Positions 15,037 through 24,007 of a stretch of DNA of 45,457 bases are shown here, piece after piece. Each line of letters begins with the position of its first letter. The stretch's first letter is position 1. This stretch comes from Gammaproteobacteria bacterium (GTDB taxonomy: Bacteria; Pseudomonadota; Gammaproteobacteria; Steroidobacterales; Steroidobacteraceae): contig JADZCS010000245.1 of the NCBI GenBank assembly GCA_020851435.1, positions 1 through 45,457 on the forward strand, read 5' to 3'. The position numbers were made by a program, and so were the translations under genes. The notes beneath the pieces are model-generated. The model ran no database searches and had not been told where the DNA came from. It saw nothing but the letters and a program-made list of their open reading frames with translations.

Positions 15037-16430
15037 GCCTGACCTATGGCGTCGCCGTGCTGGCGCGTCCCACCTTCGACGTTCCGTTCGCGGAAGACAT
15101 GAAGAACCGCGCCTTTGCCGCGCTCGAGGCGGCCGGAATCCGCACCGTCGGTCCGCGCGAACTGCTGTTCGATCGCGCGGCCGCCGAGCAGGCGATCGCG
15201 CAGATCCAGGGTGCGGGGCCGATCGACCTGCTGCTGATCCTGCAGATCACGTTCACCGACGCGACCATGACCGTCAAGCTGGCGCGCGAGGCAACGACGC
15301 CGATCGCCATCTGGGCCGTGCCGGAGCCGCGCAGCGGCGGGCGCCTGCGGCTCAACGCCTACTGCGGCCTGAACCTGGCCGCCCACGCGCTGGGCCGCGC
15401 CGGCGTGCCGCACGGCTGGCTGTACGCGGATCCCGATGCGCCGGGCCTCGCCGAGGACCTGCGCGCGCTGGCGAAGCCGGCGTCGGTCGTGCCGACGCGC
15501 GCCCGGTCGGTGGCTTCATCGCAGGACGCGAAGGCCGATCGCGCGCTGGACTCGCTCGCCGGTTCGAGCATCACCGTGGTCGGCAAGCATCCCGACGGCT
15601 TCGATACCTGCGAGTACGACGGCGACCTGCTGCTGAAGCTGGCGGGCATGAAGGTGGAGACGGTCCAGCTCGGCCAGCTGTTCGACAAGGCGCGCGGCAT
15701 CGACGCCACGCGCGTCGGCGGCGTCAAGGCCTCGGTGCAGACCGAGCTCGACGGGCTCGACGGCGTGAACCAGGAACAGCTCGACAAGTCGTTCCGCGTG
15801 TTCTGTGCGCTCGAGGACGTGCAGCGCGAGAGCGGCGCCAAGGGCCTGGCCGTGCGCTGCTGGCCTGAGATGTTCACGGAGTACGGCTGCGCGGCCTGCG
15901 GGCCCATGGCCATGATGAACCAGAAGAGCGTGCCGTCCGCCTGCGAGGCCGACGTCAATGGCTCGATCTCCCAGCTCATGCTGCAGGAACTCGCAGGTGA
16001 ACCTGCCTGGATGGCCGACCTCGTCGACATCACGCCCGCCGACGACACGGCCGTGCTGTGGCATTGCGGCCTCGCGCCGCTGTCCATGCGCGATCCCGAG
16101 ACCCGCGCCGAGGCGACCATCCACACCAACCGCAAGATGCCGCTGCTGCACCAGTTCCCGATCAAGCCAGGCCGCATCACGCTGGCGCGGCTGTCCCAGT
16201 CGCGCAACCAGACCAAGCTCATGATCGCGGGCGCCGAGGTCATCCGCGCGCCGATGGCCTTCACGGGCTGTTCGGGAACGGTGCGGTTCGACCGGCCGGC
16301 GGCCGAAGTCGGGCGGACCATCATGGAGGAGGGGCTCGAGCACCACTTCGCGCTGGCCTACGGCGACCACCGTCCGGCGCTGCGCGCGATCGCCGCGCGC
16401 TGGAACCTGCCCGTACTCGAGCTGGCCTGA
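15033..16430 (+). CDS. L-fucose/L-arabinose isomerase-like protein, candidate sulfoquinovose isomerase
   Basis: 465 aa from ATG 15033 (overlaps aldolase stop): RCWPEMFTEYGCAACGPMAMMNQ, ACEADVNGSISQLMLQEL, GLEHHFALAYGDHRPALRAIA; fucose-isomerase-type C-terminal fold. Confidence 0.75.
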   Translation: MSLTYGVAVLARPTFDVPFAEDMKNRAFAALEAAGIRTVGPRELLFDRAAAEQAIAQIQGAGPIDLLLILQITFTDATMTVKLAREATTPIAIWAVPEPRSGGRLRLNAYCGLNLAAHALGRAGVPHGWLYADPDAPGLAEDLRALAKPASVVPTRARSVASSQDAKADRALDSLAGSSITVVGKHPDGFDTCEYDGDLLLKLAGMKVETVQLGQLFDKARGIDATRVGGVKASVQTELDGLDGVNQEQLDKSFRVFCALEDVQRESGAKGLAVRCWPEMFTEYGCAACGPMAMMNQKSVPSACEADVNGSISQLMLQELAGEPAWMADLVDITPADDTAVLWHCGLAPLSMRDPETRAEATIHTNRKMPLLHQFPIKPGRITLARLSQSRNQTKLMIAGAEVIRAPMAFTGCSGTVRFDRPAAEVGRTIMEEGLEHHFALAYGDHRPALRAIAARWNLPVLELA

Positions 16431-16432
16431 CC

Positions 16433-18505
16433 ATGGGCGCCTTCGACCTCGAAGCGCCGAACTGGGGGCGGATTCCGCCGGTCGAGGTCACCGGGCCTGC
16501 GACCGTGGGTGCCGACCGCGTCGTCACGGTGCCGACCAGCGCCGGACCCTTGCGGGTCTCGATGCTCGCCGACGGCGTGCGCTTGCGGCTCGGCGGGCAG
16601 GCGCGCGACTACGGCATCCTCGTGGCGGAGCCTGAGCCGCTGGCGGTCGATGTCGAGGGCTCGCCGGATCGCAGCGTGCTGCGTGCCGGCGGGCGCGTGC
16701 TCACTCTGGAGCACAAGCCGCTCGCGTTCGCGCTGGAACGCGAGGGACGCGTCGTGCAGCGCTCGCCTGGCGACGCGCACTTCGTGCGTCGATTCAGGCT
16801 GCCGCCCTTCGCGCGGCTTGGCGAGGGCTGGTTCGTGTCGCTGGAACTGGGCCATGCATCGCCGGTGTACGGACTGGGCGAGAAGTGGGGCCGGCTCGAC
16901 CACCGCGGCCAGCTGATCCGCTCGTTCAATCACGACGCGCTCGGCGTCAACGCTGAGGCCAGCTACAAGAACGCGCCCTTCGCGTGGAGTCCGGACGGCT
17001 GGGGCGTCTTCGTCCACACGGCCTGGCCCGTGACGCACGGCGTGGGCTATGCGCCCTGGTCGCAGCGCGCCTACGGCATCAAGGTCGACGATCCCGCGCT
17101 GGACCTGTTCCTGCTCGACGGTCGCGACGGCGCCGAGCAGTTGCGCCAGTACACGGGCCTCACCGGCCGTGCACCGCTGCCGCCGCTGTGGAGCCTGGGC
17201 GTCATCCTGTCGAAGGCGTACTACAGGGATTCTGCCGAGATCCTCGCCGTGGCAGCGGAGGTGCGCCGGCGCAGGATGCCCTGCGACGTCATCACCTTCG
17301 ACGGCCGCGCCTGGCAGGACACCGACACCCGCTTCGCGTTCGAGTGGTGCCCGAAGCGCTATGCCGATCCGCGGCCGACGATCGAGGCGCTCAAGGCGCT
17401 CGACTTCCGGATCTGCGTGTGGGAGTACCCGCTGGTCTCGGTCTTGAACCCCCTGTTCGACGAGATGGCGGCCAAGGGTTGGCTGCTCAGGGATGCGACG
17501 AACGGCGAGGCCTACCGGTTCAGGTTCGATCCCGAGCCCTTCGGCGCGGTGCTCACGCAGTTGCCCGACTCGGGCATCGTCGACTTCACGCACCCGGATG
17601 CCTACGCCTACTGGCGCGACCGGCACGAGGACCTGTTCGCGCTGGGCGTGGACATGCTCAAGCCGGATTTCGGCGAGCAGGTCGAGTCGCGTTGCGTCGC
17701 ATCCAACGGGGCGAGCGGCGACGAGCTGCACAACGTCTACGCGCTGCTCTACAACCGCTGTGTCTACGAGGCCGCGCAGCGTTACTGTCGCTCCGGGCCG
17801 TTCCTGTTCAGTCGCGCGGCGTGGCCCGGTTCCCAGCGCTACCCGTCGCAGTGGGGCGGGGATCCGCAGGCGGACTGGGGCGGGCTCGCAGCCAGCATCC
17901 GCGGCAGCCTGTCCTGGGGCATGACCGGCGCCCCGTACTTCGCCACCGACGTGGGCGGCTTCTATGGCGACCAGCGCGACCCGCTGCTGTACGTGCGCTG
18001 GGCGCAGGCAAGCGTGTTCTCGGCGCACATGCGCCTGCACGGCATTGGTCCGCGCGAGCCCTGGACCTACGGTCCGGAGGCCGAGGCCGCCGTGAACGCC
18101 GCCTTGCAGCTGCGCTATCGTCTCATCCCTTACCTGCGCGCCGCGATGCGCCAGTCCGGTGAGACCGGCCTTCCCGTCCAGCGCGCGATGGCGCTGGCCT
18201 GCCCGGACGAGCCCGAGGCCTGGCCCTTCGAGGAGCAGTTCTTCTGCGGCGACGAGCTGCTGGTGGCGCCATGCCTCGACCCTGCGGGCAGCGTCCGCGT
18301 GTACGTCCCCCGCGGCGACTGGCGCCGCTTCCCCGACGGGGCGCCGATCGAAGGCGGGCGGTGCCACACGCTGCAGCTGGGCATCGACCAGATGGCGGTT
18401 TTCGCGCGCGCGACGGCGCAGATTCCGCTGGGTCCCGCCGTCGAGCACACGGGTCAGTTGCCCGGTGGAATCGAGTCGATCGCCGAGGTCTGGCGTCCAG
18501 ACTGA
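16433..18505 (+). CDS. Glycoside hydrolase family 31 (YicI-like), candidate sulfoquinovosidase or sulfoglycosidase; cytoplasmic (no signal peptide)
   Basis: 690 aa from ATG 16433: YGLGEKWGRLDHRGQ, CVWEYPL, GVDMLKPDFGEQV (nucleophile Asp), RAAWPGSQRYPSQWGGDPQADWGGLAASIRGSLSWGMTGAPYFATDVGGF. Confidence 0.85.
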   Translation: MGAFDLEAPNWGRIPPVEVTGPATVGADRVVTVPTSAGPLRVSMLADGVRLRLGGQARDYGILVAEPEPLAVDVEGSPDRSVLRAGGRVLTLEHKPLAFALEREGRVVQRSPGDAHFVRRFRLPPFARLGEGWFVSLELGHASPVYGLGEKWGRLDHRGQLIRSFNHDALGVNAEASYKNAPFAWSPDGWGVFVHTAWPVTHGVGYAPWSQRAYGIKVDDPALDLFLLDGRDGAEQLRQYTGLTGRAPLPPLWSLGVILSKAYYRDSAEILAVAAEVRRRRMPCDVITFDGRAWQDTDTRFAFEWCPKRYADPRPTIEALKALDFRICVWEYPLVSVLNPLFDEMAAKGWLLRDATNGEAYRFRFDPEPFGAVLTQLPDSGIVDFTHPDAYAYWRDRHEDLFALGVDMLKPDFGEQVESRCVASNGASGDELHNVYALLYNRCVYEAAQRYCRSGPFLFSRAAWPGSQRYPSQWGGDPQADWGGLAASIRGSLSWGMTGAPYFATDVGGFYGDQRDPLLYVRWAQASVFSAHMRLHGIGPREPWTYGPEAEAAVNAALQLRYRLIPYLRAAMRQSGETGLPVQRAMALACPDEPEAWPFEEQFFCGDELLVAPCLDPAGSVRVYVPRGDWRRFPDGAPIEGGRCHTLQLGIDQMAVFARATAQIPLGPAVEHTGQLPGGIESIAEVWRPD

Positions 18506-18584
18506 CGACGCCGCTGCGGCAAGCCCGTAACGCACTGCAAGACGAGAGCGTTGCTTTCGGGCAACGGTAACTTTGCAGCTTTTG

Positions 18585-18620
18585 ATGTCTTATATAAGGG
18601 TTGTAAGACATTAAAACCCT
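18585..18620. promoter_or_regulatory. Interlocked inverted repeats upstream of the TonB-dependent receptor
   Basis: ATGTCTTA(18585-18592)/TAAGACAT(18604-18611) and AGGGTT(18597-18602)/AACCCT(18615-18620) in A-B-A'-B' order; also contains palindrome CTTATATAAG. Confidence 0.6.
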
Positions 18621-18701
18621 GTGCTAGCGTCCTCCATGGGCGAACTGGGTCCGCCGGGCCTGCGTCGTTCACGCCACGTTCCTTGAGGGGGGAAACAGTC
18701 G

Positions 18702-21026
18702 ATGTCACACGTCAACACGGAAGTACTTGGTGCCAGGGCTGCGACTCCGATCGCGCTGGCCGTGATCGCCGCGCTGGCCGCCGCCGCGCCGGCCTATGCC
18801 CAGGATTCCTCGGGCTCGGTCCTCGAGGAAATCATCGTGACCGCGCAGAAGCGCGAGCAGAACCTCCAGGACGTGCCGATCGCCGTCTCGGTGGTCAACG
18901 GTTCCGCGGCCGACGCGATGGGCGGATTCAACGCCGAGGCGCTCAAGACGCTCGTGCCGTCGCTGAACATCCGCAAGACCAACACCTCGCTGAACCAGGC
19001 GCTGTTCCTGCGCGGCGTGGGCACGATCAACTTCGCCATCGCCGCGCAGCCCAGCGTGGCGGCGGTGCTCGACGGCGTCGTGCTGTCGTCCGCGGGCGAA
19101 GCCTTCGGCGACCTGTACGACGTGGAGCGCATCGAAGTGCTGCGCGGCCCGCAGGGCACGCTGTTCGGCAAGAACGCCTCGGCGGGCGCCGTCAACATCG
19201 TCTCGAAGCGCCCCGGCGACACGCTCGGCGGCTACATCGAGGCCGGCTGGTTCGAAGACAACGAAATGCGGGTCAAGGGCTCGCTGGACACGCCGGTCTC
19301 TGACACCCTCAAGGGACGCACCACCGTCACCTGGGGCCAGTTCGACGGCTACATCAAGAACATCAGCGCCACGCCGGCGGGCGGCGATCTCAACGGCTAC
19401 GACCGCATGGGGATCCGTTCCATCTGGGTGGCCGACCCCAGCGACAACGTGCAGCTGACGTTCATCGGCGACTACCGCAAGTCCGACGACAACTGCTGCG
19501 TCGAGGTCATCGGCACTGCGCCTGGCACTGCCAATGGCGCCGCGCTCCAGTCGTTGATGAGCGGCGTCGACTTCCGAGGCGTCGAGACCCGCGAGGTCAA
19601 GCAGAACCTCGAGATGCGTTCCGAGGAAGAAGCCTGGGGCCTTTCGCTGCAGGCGGACATCACGCTGGGCGGCGGGCGCACCTTGACGTCGATCACCGCC
19701 TACCGGACCTGGGACGCCACCGAGATCCGCGAAGGCGACTGGCTGGACGTCGCGGCGGCCTACGTCGGCAACCCGTTCGCCCAGCTGCATGACTACGGCC
19801 CGCAGGACACCAAGACCTTCTCGCAGGAACTGCGCATCGCCTCGCCGGGCGGCGAGTTCATCGACTACGTCGCGGGCCTGTACTACTCGAAGACCGAGGC
19901 GCACCGGTTCTTCGAGCGTTCGGTCATCTCGTGCACGGCGAGCACCCTGCCGGTGGACTCCACGGGCGTCCGGCCCTGCACGCCCGCGGCCTCGACCATC
20001 GTCTCGGCGTCGTCCAGCGCCGATTTCGGCGCGGACTTCGAGAACTTCGCGTTGTTCACCGACGGCACGGTCAACTTCAACGACAGCTTCCGCGGCGTGA
20101 TCGGCCTGCGCTGGACGCAGGACGACCTGAGCTACTTCCACAACCGCACGCCGTCGCCGATCGGCGGCCTGCCGGGCATCCGCACGGACACGACCGGCTA
20201 CAAGGGCGGCGACAAGTCGGACAATCTCTCGGGTCGCATCGGCGTCCAGTTCGACGCGTCCGACACGGTCATGCTGTACGCGACGTACGCCAAGGGCTAC
20301 AAGGGCCCGGCGTTCAACGTGTTCTTCAACATGACCGCCAACAACAAGGAAGTGCTGGACGCCGAGACAGCCGACTCGTTCGAGGTTGGCGCCAAGACCA
20401 CGCTGTTCGGCGGCAAGATGCTGCTGAACGCTGCTGCGTTCAACGCCAAGTACGACGACTTCCAGGCCAACAACTTTACCTACCTGAACGGCACGCTGAT
20501 CACGACGCTGACCAATGCGGGCAAGGTTTCGTCCCGCGGCGTCGAACTCGACTTCATGGCGCGTCCGACCGACGACCTGTCGATCAACGGCGGCATCGCC
20601 TACACCGACGCGCACATCGACGAGTTCTTCACGCCGGCCGGCAGCACGCCTACGGTCAGGGACGGAACGACCCTGCCGCTGGCACCGAAGTACAAGGCCT
20701 CGCTGTCCGCGGATTACCGGTTCGATCTGGGTTCGCTGGACCTCGTGCCCAGCCTCGTCTACTCCTACCAGTCGGAGCAGTGGTCGGACCTCAACGAGCC
20801 TGCGGCCCTGCGCATCGAGGGCTACTACACGGTCGACGTCTCGCTGGCCCTGGCCACGAAGGATGACCGGTATCGCCTGACGCTGGTGGGCAGGAACCTG
20901 ACCGACGAGCACTACGCCGCGCTGCTGACGGCCGGTGGTCCCGGCGGCTCGCCGCGCCTGCAGATCCCGCGCGATGCCGACCGGTACTTCGGCCTGCAGT
21001 TCCGCGCCAACTTCGGCGGCAACTGA
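18702..21026 (+). CDS. TonB-dependent outer-membrane receptor
   Basis: Signal peptide, TonB-box/plug EEIIVTAQKREQNLQDVPIAVSVV, LRGPQGTLFGKNASAGAVNIVSKRP, C-terminal beta-barrel. Confidence 0.96.
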   Translation: MSHVNTEVLGARAATPIALAVIAALAAAAPAYAQDSSGSVLEEIIVTAQKREQNLQDVPIAVSVVNGSAADAMGGFNAEALKTLVPSLNIRKTNTSLNQALFLRGVGTINFAIAAQPSVAAVLDGVVLSSAGEAFGDLYDVERIEVLRGPQGTLFGKNASAGAVNIVSKRPGDTLGGYIEAGWFEDNEMRVKGSLDTPVSDTLKGRTTVTWGQFDGYIKNISATPAGGDLNGYDRMGIRSIWVADPSDNVQLTFIGDYRKSDDNCCVEVIGTAPGTANGAALQSLMSGVDFRGVETREVKQNLEMRSEEEAWGLSLQADITLGGGRTLTSITAYRTWDATEIREGDWLDVAAAYVGNPFAQLHDYGPQDTKTFSQELRIASPGGEFIDYVAGLYYSKTEAHRFFERSVISCTASTLPVDSTGVRPCTPAASTIVSASSSADFGADFENFALFTDGTVNFNDSFRGVIGLRWTQDDLSYFHNRTPSPIGGLPGIRTDTTGYKGGDKSDNLSGRIGVQFDASDTVMLYATYAKGYKGPAFNVFFNMTANNKEVLDAETADSFEVGAKTTLFGGKMLLNAAAFNAKYDDFQANNFTYLNGTLITTLTNAGKVSSRGVELDFMARPTDDLSINGGIAYTDAHIDEFFTPAGSTPTVRDGTTLPLAPKYKASLSADYRFDLGSLDLVPSLVYSYQSEQWSDLNEPAALRIEGYYTVDVSLALATKDDRYRLTLVGRNLTDEHYAALLTAGGPGGSPRLQIPRDADRYFGLQFRANFGGN

Positions 21027-21032
21027 CCTGTC

Positions 21033-21062
21033 GTGTGCCCGCGCCGCGAGGCGCGGGCACAC
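21033..21062 (+). terminator. Strong stem-loop between receptor and TRAP genes (no U-tract)
   Basis: GTGTGCCCGCGCC-GCGA-GGCGCGGGCACAC: perfect 13-bp stem with a GCGA tetraloop, 6 bp after the receptor stop. Confidence 0.6.
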
Positions 21063-21074
21063 CCAGCCGCAGCC

Positions 21075-21653
21075 TTGACCGACTCCAATCCCCCCGCGGT
21101 AATCCGCCTGCTGGATGCCGCAGCCGCGGGACTAGCGCGCCTCAACGATCCGCTCACGCGCGCAGGCCTGGCCCTGTCGGGCGTCCTCGTGGCGTCGATG
21201 CTCGCACTCGCGCTGGCGCAGATCGGCTCGCGCGCGCTGTTCAACTACACGCTCGACTGGGCTGAGGAATCGGCGCGCTTCGCACTGGTCTGGACGGTGC
21301 TCGCGGCCGCGCCCTACGCCTACCGCCGCGGCCAGCACGTGGCGATCGACGCGTTCGCCGCAGCGCTGCCGCCTCGCCTCATGTACGTGACCAGCCTGTT
21401 TCTCAACCTGCTGGTGCTCGCGATACTCGCGCGCTTCCTGTTCGAGGCGATCCATTTCTGGGAGCGCGGCCTCAGCATGGTGGCCTCGGCGCTGCCGATG
21501 CCGATGGCATGGATCTACTCGATCGTCCCGGTGTCGTTCGCTGGCATGTTGCTGGCCGGCCTGGAACTCTCGCTCCGCCTGGCGCGCTCGCTGTGGCGAC
21601 CGGATCCGCTGCTTACGCTCGCCGGCACTGTCGCCGGCGTGACGGCGGAGTAG
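21075..21653 (+). CDS. TRAP transporter small permease (DctQ-type)
   Basis: Four-TM DctQ-like: LFNYTLDWAEESARFALVWTVLAAAPYAYRRGQHVAIDAF. TTG 21075 chosen because the ORF start at 21033 lies in the hairpin. Confidence 0.85.
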   Translation: MTDSNPPAVIRLLDAAAAGLARLNDPLTRAGLALSGVLVASMLALALAQIGSRALFNYTLDWAEESARFALVWTVLAAAPYAYRRGQHVAIDAFAAALPPRLMYVTSLFLNLLVLAILARFLFEAIHFWERGLSMVASALPMPMAWIYSIVPVSFAGMLLAGLELSLRLARSLWRPDPLLTLAGTVAGVTAE

Positions 21654-21656
21654 GCC

Positions 21657-22946
21657 ATGTCGATCGCGTTCTTCTGGTTCTTCGTGCTGCTGATGTCGCT
21701 GGGCATGCCGGTGGTGTTCGCGCTGCTGGCGGGGCCCGGTCTGTCCCTGTTCGTGGACGGCCAGAGCGAGTACTTCGCCGCGCTGCTGGCGCGCCTGTAC
21801 GGCGGAATCGACAGCTTCCCGCTGCTGGCCGTGCCGTTCTTCATCCTCGCCGGCGAGCTCATGAATTCCGGCGGCATCACGCTCTCGATCGTGCGTTTCG
21901 CGCAGTCGCTGGTGGGCCACGTGCGCGGCGGCCTGGCACAGGTCAACATCCTGTCGTCGATGCTGTTCGCCGGCATCTCCGGTTCGGCCGTCGCCGATGC
22001 CTCGGCCATCGGCAAGATGCTGATCCCGGCCATGGAGCAGAACGGCTACCGGCGCAGCTTCGCCGCTGCGGTCACGGCCGCCGCCGCAGTGATCGGCCCG
22101 ATCATCCCGCCGTCCGGGATCATGGTGCTGTACGGCTTCGTGATGAACCTCTCGATCGGAGCGCTGTTTGCAGCCGGGATCGTGCCTGGCATCCTGATCG
22201 GCCTCGGCCTGATGGGCGTGACGCGCTGGCTGGCGAAGCGCCACGGCCTGCCCGTGGCTTCGGCCAAGGCTACCTGGCGTGAACGTGGCCATGCCCTGAA
22301 GGGCGCCTGGCTCGCGCTGCTCATGCCGGTGGTGCTGCTGGGCGGCATGCTGTCCGGCATCTTCACGGCTACCGAGGCGGCTGCGGTTGCGGCTTCCTAT
22401 GCGTTGTTCGTCACGTTGTTCGTGGTCAAGACGCTGGACTTCGCTGAAATGCGCCGGGTTTTCGTGGCGACTGCCCTGCAGTCCAGCGTGATCCTGCTGC
22501 TGGTCGGCGCCGCCGTGACGCTGGGATGGCTCGCGACGGTATCGGGAATGGCGGAGCAGATCGCGGTGGGCCTGCTGAAGCTGTCCGACGACCCGCTGGT
22601 CCTGCTGTTCCTGGTCAACATGCTGCTGTTCGTGGTGGGCATGTTCCTGGACGCCGGCCCGGCCATCCTGATCCTGGGGCCCGTGCTCTCGCCGGTGTTC
22701 ACCGGCATGGGCGTGGACCCCGTGCACTTCGCGATGATCATGTGCGTGAACCTGACCGTGGGGCTCGCGACGCCGCCGATGGGCCTGGTGCTGTTCGTGA
22801 CGGCCTCGGTTTCAGGCGAGCGGATCGGCGCCATCGTCAAGGACATCGTCCCGTTCCTCGCCGTGGAAATCGCGGTGATCTTCCTGATCACCTATTTCCC
22901 GGCGCTGACCCTCACCGTGCCGCGCCTGTTCGGCCTGATGCAGTAG
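21657..22946 (+). CDS. TRAP transporter large permease (DctM-type)
   Basis: FILAGELMNSGGITLSIVRFAQSLVGHVRGGLAQVNILSSMLFAGISGSAVADASAIGKMLIPAM; PPSGIMVLYG; LTVGLATPPMGLVLFV. Confidence 0.96.
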   Translation: MSIAFFWFFVLLMSLGMPVVFALLAGPGLSLFVDGQSEYFAALLARLYGGIDSFPLLAVPFFILAGELMNSGGITLSIVRFAQSLVGHVRGGLAQVNILSSMLFAGISGSAVADASAIGKMLIPAMEQNGYRRSFAAAVTAAAAVIGPIIPPSGIMVLYGFVMNLSIGALFAAGIVPGILIGLGLMGVTRWLAKRHGLPVASAKATWRERGHALKGAWLALLMPVVLLGGMLSGIFTATEAAAVAASYALFVTLFVVKTLDFAEMRRVFVATALQSSVILLLVGAAVTLGWLATVSGMAEQIAVGLLKLSDDPLVLLFLVNMLLFVVGMFLDAGPAILILGPVLSPVFTGMGVDPVHFAMIMCVNLTVGLATPPMGLVLFVTASVSGERIGAIVKDIVPFLAVEIAVIFLITYFPALTLTVPRLFGLMQ

Positions 22947-22953
22947 CCCGGCC

Positions 22954-23997
22954 ATGACCAACCCCGTCGTACTGCGCGTGCTGCTGGCCCTGATCGTCGC
23001 CGGGTGCATTGCCGGCATCGTCAACTCGCGCAGCGAGCGCGCGGAGTTCACGATCCGCATCGCCTTCCTCGCTTCCAAGGACGACGAGGATTACTTCGGC
23101 GCCATGGCCTTCAAGCGCTACGTCGAGGAGCGCCTGCCGGGGCGTGTGTCGGTGCAGGTATTCCCTTCTGGCCAGTACTGCGGCAGCGAGCGCGAATGCA
23201 TCGAGGCACTGCAGAGCGGCACGCTGGAGATGCACCAGACCACCATCGGCGGCCTCGCGGGGCTCTATGGGCCCGCCCAGGCGCTCGACCTCCCGTACCT
23301 GTTCCCCAGCGATGCGGTGGCCGAGTGCGTTCTCGACGGCCCCATCGTGCGCGAGATGGGCGACTCGATCCTCGCCCAGGGCCTGGGCCTGAAGCTCATG
23401 GCCATCGGCAACACCGGCGGCTGGCGCAGCTTCGCAATGCGCGACGTGCGCATCCGCGGCGTGGCAGACCTCGCGGGGCGCCGGATCCGTACGCTGCCCT
23501 CGGCCATGGAGCAGCAGATGGTGCGCGAGCTCGGCGCGAGCCCGATGCCGCTGCCGTTCTCCGAGCTCTATTCAGCGCTGAACGCCGGCCTGCTGGACGG
23601 CACCAAGAACAGCATCCAGGACGTGGTGGGCCAGAAGCTGCACGACCACATCCGCTACCTGTTCGTCGACCGGCACAGCTACATGACGGCGATGTGGTGG
23701 TACTCGGACAAGCGCTGGCAGGTGCTGCCGCCGGACGTGCAGGCGGTCGTCGGGCAGGGCTTCCGCGCCCTCGCGATCGAGACGCGCGCTGCCGCCGCGC
23801 GCCGGGAGGCGCCGGCGCTCGAGGAATTCCGCCGCCGTGGCGGCACGGTCGACATCGCGACCGACGCGCAGCGCGCCGAGTTCAAGGCTGCCACGCTGCC
23901 GCTGCGCGACTGGTACGCCGAGCGGTACGGAACCACCTGGCTGACGCGGCTGGACCAGGCCGTCGCGGCCTGCGAGGCGGGGCGGCCACAGGCTTGA
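22954..23997 (+). CDS. TRAP transporter substrate-binding protein (DctP-type), possible lipoprotein
   Basis: LEMHQTTIGGLAGLYGPAQALDLPYLF, GNTGGWRSFAMRDVRI, LAGRRIRTLPSAMEQQMVRELGASPMPLPFSELYSALNAGLLDG; N-terminal LIVAGC lipobox-like. Confidence 0.9.
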   Translation: MTNPVVLRVLLALIVAGCIAGIVNSRSERAEFTIRIAFLASKDDEDYFGAMAFKRYVEERLPGRVSVQVFPSGQYCGSERECIEALQSGTLEMHQTTIGGLAGLYGPAQALDLPYLFPSDAVAECVLDGPIVREMGDSILAQGLGLKLMAIGNTGGWRSFAMRDVRIRGVADLAGRRIRTLPSAMEQQMVRELGASPMPLPFSELYSALNAGLLDGTKNSIQDVVGQKLHDHIRYLFVDRHSYMTAMWWYSDKRWQVLPPDVQAVVGQGFRALAIETRAAAARREAPALEEFRRRGGTVDIATDAQRAEFKAATLPLRDWYAERYGTTWLTRLDQAVAACEAGRPQA

Positions 23998-24007
23998 TCA
24001 ATACGAG

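Noticed and set aside
18705-21062. 785-aa antisense ORF opposite the TonB receptor
   Set aside because: Mirror frame of a clear receptor; compositionally biased (R/A/V/D/G), no recognisable domains.
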